Source: JBGTCY01 sp041748615
GTDB lineage: Bacteria > Bacteroidota > Bacteroidia > Chitinophagales > CAIOSU01
Assembly (NCBI GenBank): GCA_041748615.1
Contig: JBGTCY010000044.1
Coordinates: 1 to 13,111 of the forward strand
DNA: 13,111 nt
Direction of reading: 5' to 3'
Below the pieces are notes generated by a model. The model had not been told where the DNA came from, did not search any database, and was given only the letters and a program-made list of their open reading frames with translations. Position numbers and translations under genes: made by a program. Every line of letters begins with the position of its first letter. Within the stretch, counting starts at the first letter, position 1. Below are positions 7,112 through 13,111 of this stretch, in pieces.

Positions 7112-7711
7112 ATGCGCACTTCCACCGCTACACCTGACATCACACTTTCAGTCAGCAGTCATCCGAAATGGGTTGAAACCGTCATGAATGATTTTGACAG
7201 TTTTCTGCAAGACCATGCAGACTGCGAGCGCAAGGCTTCAGCGATGGCAATGAGTTTTGTCGCCAAGTATCCTGACAGGAAAGCGATGATTCCCAAACTG
7301 ATAGCAACAGCGTTGGAAGAGTTGAGACACTTTCAGCAGGTGCACCGCATCCTTGAAAAGCGGGGAGTGTCACTGACACATGAGTTGACTGAAGACCCTT
7401 ATGTGAAACAGTTGGTTGCTTTAGCCCGCTCCGGCAAGGAAGACCGTTTTTTGGACAGGATGCTATTAGCCGCCATCATTGAAACACGCGGTGCGGAGCG
7501 TTTTCGCTTAGTGTATGAAGCGCTGGAAGATGAAAAGCTGAAAGATTTTTATTTCAAATTGTATGAATCGGAAATGAACCACGGGAATATTTTCTTAGAA
7601 ATGGTGGAAAATTATTTCAGCAAAGTGGAAATTCAAAAACGATTAAAGGAATTAGTGCAGGCTGAAGGAAAAATTTTGGAAGGATTGAAATTCAGGGCGG
7701 CTTTGCATTAA
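7112..7711 (+). CDS. miaE: tRNA-(ms2io6A)-hydroxylase MiaE
   Basis: MiaE is a non-heme diiron monooxygenase that hydroxylates the isopentenyl side chain of ms2i6A at position 37 of tRNAs reading UNN codons, using O2. The 199-residue protein is all-helical and ferritin-like. Its ligands are in order: E39 (DCERKA), E70 with H73 (EELRH), E124 (IIETR), and E154 with H157 (ESEMNH), so the full Glu4-His2 diiron set is present. The RGAER stretch after E124 also matches the family as I know it. The ATG at 7112 gives a complete protein. No miaA or miaB, which make the substrate modification, lies in the window. It follows the lipoprotein gene at 14 bases. The gene is convergent with the T9SS client, with about 93 bases between them. 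Confidence 0.92.
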   Translation: MRTSTATPDITLSVSSHPKWVETVMNDFDSFLQDHADCERKASAMAMSFVAKYPDRKAMIPKLIATALEELRHFQQVHRILEKRGVSLTHELTEDPYVKQLVALARSGKEDRFLDRMLLAAIIETRGAERFRLVYEALEDEKLKDFYFKLYESEMNHGNIFLEMVENYFSKVEIQKRLKELVQAEGKILEGLKFRAALH

Positions 7712-7804
7712 TATAAAAGAAACCGCATCTCTATAAATTAGTGATGTCGAATAGGTGTCAAAGACGGGGTGAACGAGTAAATGACAATTTTTTAGAACTC
7801 CGAC

Positions 7805-10624
7805 TTATTTCAGCAATGTGACACTGCCTGAGAATTTTTTAAATGTTAAATCACTGAGTTTTACTCTTACATAATAAACATAAACGCCCGGGTCTGCATC
7901 TTTCCCGTGGATAGTTCCGTCCCATCCCTGGTTCACATCATCCGTATTAAATATTGCGGAACCCCAGCGGTCGAAAATGGTGAAGTTAATTTCATTTATG
8001 CCGCTGCCATATACTAAAAACTCATCGTTTAAACCGTCACCATTCGGGGTAAATGCATTCGGAATATAAATAATCGGTTTGTCGTATGCTTCTATATAAT
8101 CAATTCTCGAAAGTGTATCTATACAGCCTTCCGAATTGCCGGCAATTAATGTGACAGTGTAAATTCCGATTTCACCATAGGTATGAGAAGGAGCAAAATC
8201 ACTGCTTGTTTCTCCATCGCCAAAATCCCACAAATACGTGTCAGCGGCAGAAGATGAATTTGTAAACTCAACGTTTTCTTCACTTTGAACCACGCGTACA
8301 GGCAAAGCGGTGAAAGCGGCAACCGGCTGTTCATACACCTGAAGTGTTTGAGTGGCGGTGTCTGAGCAACTTCCATCAGATACGATAAGGGTAATGGTAA
8401 AATTTCCGCCTTGCGAAAAAACCGGGGAAGTCTCCGCATCAGCAGATGTATTTCCGTTTCCGAAATCCCAGGAATAATTCAATCCTGCCGGAGTAGAATT
8501 GTTGGTGAAAGAAATCGGTTGTCCCGCACAATCGGGATTTACCGAAAAATCCGCCACCGGAGCGGGAACCTGTGTGATAATGACTTCTTCTGTATTCTCA
8601 CATCCGTTGGCATCGGTTACGTTCACCGTATAAGTTCCTTCAGTCAAACTGATGCTTGCACTGTTGCCGATGTTATTACCATCCTCGTCTGCCCATTGGT
8701 AATTTGTTCCACCGCTGGCAGAGATGGTTGTGTTACCGCCTTCACAATGGTTCAATGAACCACTGATGGTGATGTTCGGCAAAGCGCTTTCCGTAACAGT
8801 GGCAACAGCCGTAGCCGTACAACCGTCTGCATCGGTTCCGGTTACAGTGTAGCTTCCCTGTGTTACGGTGATGTCCGCAGTGGTGGAGTTCCCGGCATCA
8901 TTCCATTCGTAGCTGTTGCCACCGGATGCCATCAGCGTGGTGCTATCACCCGGACAATAGTTTAATGTGCCGCTGATTGAGATGGCGGGTGAAACTGATT
9001 CAGTAACGGTGGCAGAAGCTGTTCCCGTACAGCCGGTACCATCGGAAGCGGTTACCGTATAAGCACCCGCTGTTACGGTGATGCTTGCCGTTGTGCTGCT
9101 CCCGGCATCATTCCAGATAAAAATTGTTCCCCCGTTCGCAGTCAATGTGGTGTTTTCACCCGGGCAATAGCTCAGGTTTCCGCTGATAGTTACCAAAAGA
9201 TTTGTTGATTCAATAACTGTTACGGTTGTGTCAACTATACAACCGTTTGCGTCAGTCACTACAACTTCATACGTGCCTTGCGTGACAGTAACACTTGCAT
9301 TGTTTCCAATATTGTTCCCACCTCCATCCGTCCAAACATAACTTGTACCGCCCGATGCGGTTAGCGTGGTGTTGCCGCTCGTACAATAACTGAGTGAGCC
9401 ACTCAAGGAAGCAACCGGTGTCGGAAATTGCGCGGTATTGCTGAAAGGAGCGCTGGGCGCTGAAGTGCAAATTCCATCATCCGCCTCCACTGTATAACTT
9501 GTTCCGGTGAGCATTCCGGTGATAACTCCTCCCGCGCCAGCCGAGGGTCCGGCAGGAGTAAACAAATAGACAAAAGCAGCATTGTAATTACTGATGACAC
9601 TGCTGCCGTCTGCCGTGCATGTGGGAGGAGTCGTTGAAATGGTCGGCACCGGAAGGGGAATGGCAGGGGCATTGCTGAAAGAAGCGCTGGGCGGAGAAGT
9701 ACAATTTCCATCGCTTGCTTCCACGGTATAACTTGTTCCGGTAATCATCCCGAATATTGTTCCCCCCGCACCTGCTGTGGGACCGGCAGGAGAAAATATG
9801 TAGGTCAAAGCAGCATTATAATTGGAAATAACGCTGATTCCGTCAGTTGTACAAGTAGGAGGAATAGCGGAAATTAAAGGGGCACCCGGCAATGGAACTG
9901 TAGTGTTGTAGGTTATCAGAATTCCACCGGCAGCACCTCGACCACCGGGGGAATCACCCCCTCCTGCTCCACCACCGCCATAGATAATGCCGGGATTATT
10001 CGTGTTTGCTCCACCGGCTCCACCGGAGGGTCCAGCACCGGCACCGCCTGGACCGCCATTACCGCCACTACCGTTATTTCCTGCTCCTCCGGCTGTATTT
10101 GTCGTGCCTCCGCTGGCGCTGCCACCGGCACCGCCCGAACCCGGACTGCCATTGGTTCCCGAACCGGAAGTACCTCTTGCTCCTCCATTTGCCGTGAGGT
10201 TTACTAGCGAACCTCCGGCATCTGTACCATTAAAGGTGCTATTGCCTCCGGCATTGCCATTCCCTCCGCTAGAACCGTCAGATCCATTTCCTCCGCCACA
10301 ACCGCCTGCACCAACGCTATAGGTAAATGAAGAACCGGGAGTTACATTGATAGTGACTGCGGTAAACCCACCACCTCCACCTCCGCCTCCGCCACGGGTA
10401 TTAAAAAATCCTCCATTACTGCCGCCACCGCCACCGCCAGCTCCGCCACCTCCGCCATAGACCTCTATAGTGATAACGGTAACATTACAGGGAACCGTCC
10501 ATGTTCCGGATGCAGCGCCACTACCACAAGGACCCGGACCTGACAAGGTTACATCTTGCGCACCGGCAAGAAAATACATTGATATTAATATCCACGTAAT
10601 CAGAAGAAATTTTTTCATATTCAT
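7805..10624 (-). CDS. Secreted glycine-rich, Ig-like/PKD multidomain surface protein with T9SS type B sorting domain
   Basis: This is a 939-residue exported protein, likely an adhesin or matrix component. In order it has: a signal peptide (1-22, cleavage after AGA); a polyglycine domain (57-237) whose preceding WTVPCNVTVITIEVYGGGG motif resembles the glycine-rich domain of phage and bacterial tail or adhesin proteins; two near-identical modules (about 248-322 and 325-402); four Ig-like modules starting SG-x-L-x-[YH]-C (about 407-476, 481-546, 551-616, 621-686); two PKD domains with WDFGNGNTS (719-727) and WDFGDGETS (799-807); and a CHU_C/gliding-motility-associated C-terminal domain (853-939) with IPNAFTPNGDGLNDEF, FDRWG and PGVYVYYVRV. 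That last domain is the type B signal for the type IX secretion system. The translocon genes are not in the window. The second methionine (10618) is an alternative start. Ligand and role in attachment are inferred only. Confidence 0.92.
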   Translation of the reverse strand: MNMKKFLLITWILISMYFLAGAQDVTLSGPGPCGSGAASGTWTVPCNVTVITIEVYGGGGGAGGGGGGSNGGFFNTRGGGGGGGGGFTAVTINVTPGSSFTYSVGAGGCGGGNGSDGSSGGNGNAGGNSTFNGTDAGGSLVNLTANGGARGTSGSGTNGSPGSGGAGGSASGGTTNTAGGAGNNGSGGNGGPGGAGAGPSGGAGGANTNNPGIIYGGGGAGGGDSPGGRGAAGGILITYNTTVPLPGAPLISAIPPTCTTDGISVISNYNAALTYIFSPAGPTAGAGGTIFGMITGTSYTVEASDGNCTSPPSASFSNAPAIPLPVPTISTTPPTCTADGSSVISNYNAAFVYLFTPAGPSAGAGGVITGMLTGTSYTVEADDGICTSAPSAPFSNTAQFPTPVASLSGSLSYCTSGNTTLTASGGTSYVWTDGGGNNIGNNASVTVTQGTYEVVVTDANGCIVDTTVTVIESTNLLVTISGNLSYCPGENTTLTANGGTIFIWNDAGSSTTASITVTAGAYTVTASDGTGCTGTASATVTESVSPAISISGTLNYCPGDSTTLMASGGNSYEWNDAGNSTTADITVTQGSYTVTGTDADGCTATAVATVTESALPNITISGSLNHCEGGNTTISASGGTNYQWADEDGNNIGNSASISLTEGTYTVNVTDANGCENTEEVIITQVPAPVADFSVNPDCAGQPISFTNNSTPAGLNYSWDFGNGNTSADAETSPVFSQGGNFTITLIVSDGSCSDTATQTLQVYEQPVAAFTALPVRVVQSEENVEFTNSSSAADTYLWDFGDGETSSDFAPSHTYGEIGIYTVTLIAGNSEGCIDTLSRIDYIEAYDKPIIYIPNAFTPNGDGLNDEFLVYGSGINEINFTIFDRWGSAIFNTDDVNQGWDGTIHGKDADPGVYVYYVRVKLSDLTFKKFSGSVTLLK
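8567..9412 (-). repeat. Four tandem Ig-like repeat modules in the T9SS client
   Basis: Coding repeats of about 70 residues each share an SG-x-L-x-[YH]-C-x-x-G-[ED/N]-[NS]-T-T start, an [A/S]-S/N-GG-[TN] core, a W/IW-x-D aromatic segment and a TDA[ND]GC-type end. The middle two modules are the closest and share nucleotide stretches such as CCCGGCATCATTCCA on the plus strand, suggesting recent duplication. The outer two share the insert GNNIGN, absent from the middle pair. Confidence 0.8.
9419..9883 (-). repeat. Duplicated 75-78 residue module in the T9SS client
   Basis: Residues 248-322 and 325-402 are tandem copies, sharing PPTCT-x-DG-x-SVISNYNAA, the PAGP-x-AGAGG stretch and TGTSYTVEA-x-DG-x-CTS-x-PSA-x-FSN. 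The nucleotide sequences also remain similar, including a shared AAAGCAGCATT on the plus strand. The module is of unknown fold and lies between the glycine-rich and Ig-like regions. Confidence 0.8.
9914..10456 (-). repeat. Glycine-rich low-complexity coding segment
   Basis: Residues 57-237 of the T9SS client are dominated by glycine with serine, asparagine and alanine. The corresponding plus strand is CCN-rich and produces spurious proline-rich reading frames, for example at 9987-10322, that are not genes. Confidence 0.85.
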
Positions 10625-10635
10625 TTTAAATTTTC

Positions 10636-10668
10636 AAAAAAACGGGATGGGTTATTAAACCAGCCGTT
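10636..10668 (-). terminator. Terminator-like hairpin in the 5' leader of the T9SS client gene
   Basis: On the minus strand AACGG pairs with CCGTT and, inside it, GGTT pairs with AACC around a TAAT loop. The stem runs straight into a run of seven T. It sits only about 12 bases before the ATG at 10624. The structure could be an attenuator or a terminator protecting the gene from read-through; the stem is short, so it may also be chance. Confidence 0.35.
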
Positions 10669-10759
10669 GTCAATTTTCCGAAACTTCTCAAAAAAAACTT
10701 CCTTATCATCGTGACCCCTATGAAAGTTTTCGGAAAGCCCTCTCATTTTGGAATAAATG

Positions 10760-10789
10760 CGAAGTTAGTTCAAAATGCAAGAGATTCAA
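10760..10789 (-). promoter_or_regulatory. Candidate promoter for the T9SS client gene
   Basis: On the minus strand TTG (10787-10789) precedes TAACTTCG (10760-10767) by 19 bases, fitting the Bacteroidota -33/-7 spacing with one mismatch in TAnnTTTG. The implied leader of about 130 bases would contain the hairpin at 10641-10668. Confidence 0.3.
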
Positions 10790-10831
10790 TGATGAGGAAG
10801 AGTGGAAAATCCAGCGATAAGCTGCACATCA

Positions 10832-11098
10832 TCAATGATTCAATACCAGTTTAAAATGTTGTTTTCCCCGCTCAGAAATCACTTCAACAAAATAAATTCC
10901 GGTAGCTTCTATCAATTCAAATTGATACCTGTTTGTTGGAATATTTGTATTACTCTAAACGGATTGTCCACTCAGGTTGATGACGTTTATAGATACATTT
11001 TTCAATGACCCGAAATCAAGATGCACGGTTGGAGGGACTGCACGAAGAAACCATTCAAAGGCGAAGGCTGTCGTGGGGGATGAAAATATATCTTGCAT
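10832..11098 (-). pseudogene. Remnant of a T9SS type A C-terminal sorting domain, interrupted by TAG
   Basis: The minus frame from ATG at 11096-11098 to TGA at 10832-10834 reads 47 codons, a TAG (10955-10957), then 40 codons in the same frame. Before the stop it gives VHLDFGSLKNVSINVINLSG and then QSV; after it, TNRYQFELIEATGIYFVEVI, a short charged stretch, and FKLVLNH. This is the pattern of the Por/T9SS type A sorting domain (V-x-I-x-x-x-x-GQ-x-V ... L-x-x-x-GIY-x-V-x-V ... K-L). Only the sorting domain is left: there is no signal peptide or cargo domain, and the usual PNP motif is missing. Together with the internal stop, this points to a decayed gene end. It lies upstream of the intact type B client on the same strand. 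Confidence 0.7.
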
Positions 11099-11149
11099 AT
11101 AAAAATATTCTACATCTCCAATTTAACCCAACAAATTAACTTTTACAAT

Positions 11150-11367
11150 ATGATGAATAAAGGTCTTTATCAGAAACTTGATTCATTGCCCGATAATCTC
11201 AAAACGGAAGTGGAGTATTTTGTTGATTTTCTTTTGACGGATAAAGAGAAGAAACTAACCCAATCAAAAAAGACAGCAAAAAGCCGAAACCTAAATTCGG
11301 TAGCGGTATAGGCATGTTTAAAATGTTACCCGGTTTTGATGAACCGCTTGAAGATTTTAAAGCGTAA
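11150..11367 (+). CDS. DUF2281 family protein, frameshifted (possible orphan antitoxin)
   Basis: The zero frame from ATG 11150 gives 53 residues starting MMNKGLYQKLDSLPDNLKTE and stops at 11311 after a nonsense tail. Moving to the -1 frame near 11266-11283 restores a C terminus KPKPKFGSGIGMFKMLPGFD followed by EPLEDFKA, ending at TAA 11365-11367. That F-G-[SC]-x-x-G-x-[FI]-x-M-x-x-[DG]-FD-x-PL-x-DF tail is the hallmark of DUF2281. The full product would be 72 residues, normal for the family. The junction region contains A_AAA_AAG (11266-11272) in the correct phase for -1 slippage. Sequencing error, a genuine mutation or programmed frameshifting all fit. Family members often sit beside PIN-type toxins, but no toxin gene follows here. 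A further upstream ATG at 11093 is less likely as the start. Confidence 0.7.
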
Positions 11368-11500
11368 ATTTTCCATCCCTCCTAATCCCTTCACTCTCCT
11401 GACGAGCTACGCTAAGCGAGGTACAACAGAAACGAGATACCCCCCGCGCCAAGTCATTGTATTTCGTACAGCGATATGCGTAGTGCAAATTGAGACAGGA

Positions 11501-11610
11501 GATATAAGATGTTAGACTTAGATTGATCTCATGTGTAATGTCTAACTTCTAAAATCTCACATCTAAAATCTTTAAACTTCAAACATTGAACTTTAGACTT
11601 TAGACTTCAA
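11501..11610 (-). repeat. TCTAAA-type repeat tract overlapping the uvrA 3' end
   Basis: On the plus strand this tract has many variants of TCTAAAATCT/TCTAACTTCT and TTTAGACTT, plus an inverted pair GTTAGAC (11511-11517) / GTCTAAC (11540-11546). It enters the uvrA coding end: the last codons and stop (AAG TCT AAA GTC TAA on the minus strand) are built from the repeat. The related GTCTAATATCTGATA head is found at 150 and 6351. Bases 11368-11500, to the left, hold nothing I can identify. Confidence 0.5.
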
Positions 11611-13111
11611 ATACTTCCCCGTATAACTCTCCTCCACCCCCACAATCCCTTCGGTGACGCCTTGATATAAAAGGCGTCCACCGGCATCACCGCCTTCGGG
11701 ACCGAGGTCAATGAGCCAGTCGGCATTTTTGAGGATTTCTACGTTGTGTTCGATGACGATAATGGTGTGTCCTTTGTCAATGAGGGCGTTGAAGGATTTG
11801 AGGAGTTTTTTGATGTCATGGAAGTGCAGGCCAGTGGTGGGTTCGTCAAAAATGAAAAGGGTGCGTCCTACAGTGCTGCCTTTGGAGAGGAAGAAGGCGA
11901 GCTTGACGCGCTGCGCTTCGCCACCGCTGAGGGAGGAGGAGGATTGTCCGAGTTTCACATATCCAAGCCCGACATCAGCGAGCGGCTGAATGGATTGGCA
12001 GATGTTTTTTTCATCATTAAAAAAATCGAGCGCGTCATCAATGGTCATTTCCAAAACTTCAAAAATATTTTTACTCCTGTATGTGACCTCCAGCACTTCA
12101 TCTTTGAAACGCTTGCCTTTGCATTCTTCACATTCGAGATGCACGTCAGCGAGGAACTGCATCTCGACTATCACCTCGCCTTCGCCCTTGCAGGCTTCGC
12201 AGCGCCCGCCTTCCACGTTGAACGAGAAGTGGCGCGGCTGATAGCCTTTGAGCTTTGCCGACTGCTGCGAGGCGAAGAGGTCGCGGATGGCGTCATACGC
12301 TTTGACGTAGGTGACAGGGTTGGAGCGTGATGATTTGCCAATCGGGTTTTGGTCAACGATTTCGATGTGGGTGAGCGCGCGCAGGTCGCCCTTGAGTTCT
12401 TTGTACGCGCCCGGCTTGGTGCCAAAACCGCCATACAACAAGTTGAGCGCGGGATACAGAATTTGTTTTATGAGTGTGGTTTTGCCGGAGCCGCTGACGC
12501 CAGAGACAGCCGTCAATGTGTTAAGCGGAATTTTAATGCTTACGTCTTTCAAATTGTGTTGCGATGCTCCGATAAGTTCGATAAAACCCGCGCCTTTCCT
12601 GCGTTTGGCGGGCGTTTCGATTTTCATTTTGCCGGACAGATAAGCGTTGGTGAGGCTGTTATGGCTTTTCGCGGCTTCCGCGAGCGTGCCCTGAAAAATC
12701 ACTTCGCCTCCGTTGGTTCCGGCTAGCGGTCCCATGTCAATAAGGTAGTCGGCAGCGCGGATGATTTCTTCTTCGTGCTCGACCACGACCACCGTGTTGC
12801 CGAGGTCGCGTAATGATTTCAGCACTTTGAGCAGACGCTGCGTGTCGCGCGGATGCAAGCCCACGCTTGGCTCATCGAGAATATACATGGAGTCGGTGAG
12901 GTTGCTGCCGAGCGAACTCGTGAGGTTGATGCGTTGCGTTTCTCCGCCCGATAGTGTGCTGGACAAACGGATGAGCGTGAGATATTCCAAGCCGACTTCT
13001 TCCATGAGCGCGAGGCGGTGGTTGACTTCGACTAAAAGGCGTTTAGCAATTTGTGTTTCATGCGCGGTGAGTTTCAGTTGTTTGAAAAAATCATGTATCT
13101 CGTTGACCTGC
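11593..13111 (-). CDS. uvrA: Excinuclease ABC subunit UvrA, C-terminal part (5' end beyond window)
   Basis: UvrA is the damage-recognition ATPase of nucleotide excision repair, acting as a dimer with UvrB. The frame stays open to the right edge, giving 505 visible residues of a family usually about 940 long. Visible landmarks, numbered from the window edge, are: first ABC signature LSGGETQ (54-60) with Walker B YILDEPSVGLH (76-86); second Walker A GVSGSGKTT (204-212); a zinc module CEAC-x19-CEEC (304-307 and 327-330); second signature LSGGEAQ (394-400); and Walker B FIFDEPTTGLH (419-429). All are intact. The ATG at 13003-13005 is internal, not the start. The terminal residues KYLKSKV run into a repeat tract. 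The long plus-strand frames opposite are shadows. Whether it is the main UvrA or a paralogue cannot be settled from this half. Confidence 0.95.
   Translation of the reverse strand, partial: QVNEIHDFFKQLKLTAHETQIAKRLLVEVNHRLALMEEVGLEYLTLIRLSSTLSGGETQRINLTSSLGSNLTDSMYILDEPSVGLHPRDTQRLLKVLKSLRDLGNTVVVVEHEEEIIRAADYLIDMGPLAGTNGGEVIFQGTLAEAAKSHNSLTNAYLSGKMKIETPAKRRKGAGFIELIGASQHNLKDVSIKIPLNTLTAVSGVSGSGKTTLIKQILYPALNLLYGGFGTKPGAYKELKGDLRALTHIEIVDQNPIGKSSRSNPVTYVKAYDAIRDLFASQQSAKLKGYQPRHFSFNVEGGRCEACKGEGEVIVEMQFLADVHLECEECKGKRFKDEVLEVTYRSKNIFEVLEMTIDDALDFFNDEKNICQSIQPLADVGLGYVKLGQSSSSLSGGEAQRVKLAFFLSKGSTVGRTLFIFDEPTTGLHFHDIKKLLKSFNALIDKGHTIIVIEHNVEILKNADWLIDLGPEGGDAGGRLLYQGVTEGIVGVEESYTGKYLKSKV

Noticed and set aside
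7726..7746. Stem CATCTCTA / TAGTGATG after miaE considered as a terminator
   Set aside because: It has one mismatch, a weak AT stem and no T-run on either side, so it is not a convincing intrinsic terminator.
9419..9883. Regular spacing of similar segments considered as a CRISPR or tandem non-coding array
   Set aside because: The repeats are in frame, encode matching protein modules of 75-78 residues and lack short conserved repeats with unique spacers.
9987..10322. Proline-rich plus-strand frame of 111 codons
   Set aside because: It is the direct complement of glycine codons in the surface protein's polyglycine domain.
10802..11008. 68-codon plus-strand frame
   Set aside because: The opposite strand carries the recognisable sorting-domain remnant, and this frame's product has no coherent features.
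11390..11460. GC-richer stretch between the DUF2281 gene and uvrA, considered as an RNA gene or attachment site
   Set aside because: I could not fold it into a tRNA or other known RNA, and no direct repeats flank it.
11746..12330. 194-codon plus-strand reading frame inside uvrA
   Set aside because: It lies wholly opposite conserved UvrA ATPase and zinc-module sequence, and the open frame follows from the codon bias of that gene.

Overview
The window looks like a chromosomal segment of a Bacteroidota bacterium, probably from the Sphingobacteriales/Chitinophagales/Cytophagales side. Four things point that way. A 939-residue surface protein ends in a CHU_C-type (gliding-motility-associated, T9SS type B) sorting domain, and next to it lies the remnant of a T9SS type A sorting domain. 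Several starts are preceded by TAnnTTTG-like -7 elements rather than Shine-Dalgarno sequences. Intergenic DNA is AT-rich with short hairpin repeats. The DUF433/DUF5615 pair and the DUF2281 protein are also common in this phylum. No rRNA, tRNA, CRISPR array, integrase or intact transposase was seen.

Layout, left to right: an AMP-forming long-chain acyl-CoA synthetase (minus); a 303-base divergent intergenic region; a 57-residue conserved-looking small protein and the ribosome-associated GTPase HflX (plus); a hairpin-rich REP-like element; an overlapping DUF433/DUF5615 toxin-antitoxin-type pair (plus); an ethanolamine-permease-family APC transporter (minus); a DoxX-like membrane protein (plus); an uncharacterised lipoprotein with the tRNA hydroxylase gene miaE close behind it (plus); the secreted multidomain T9SS client (minus); a decayed type A sorting domain (minus); a DUF2281 gene needing a -1 frameshift for full length (plus); and the C-terminal half of UvrA (minus), cut by the right edge.

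The genes are mostly independent housekeeping or accessory units rather than one pathway. The only likely co-transcribed pairs are the small protein with hflX, the toxin-antitoxin pair, and the lipoprotein with miaE. The stretch from about 7.8 to 11.5 kb is the most accessory in character: repeat-built adhesin-like protein, broken sorting domain, frameshifted orphan antitoxin-like gene, and a TCTAAA-type repeat tract that runs into the 3' end of uvrA.

I did not find a convincing new multi-gene system. The best leads are the A_AAA_AAG slippery site in the DUF2281 gene, the sorting-domain remnant with a single in-frame TAG, and a dispersed repeat family lying just past gene ends at three places.
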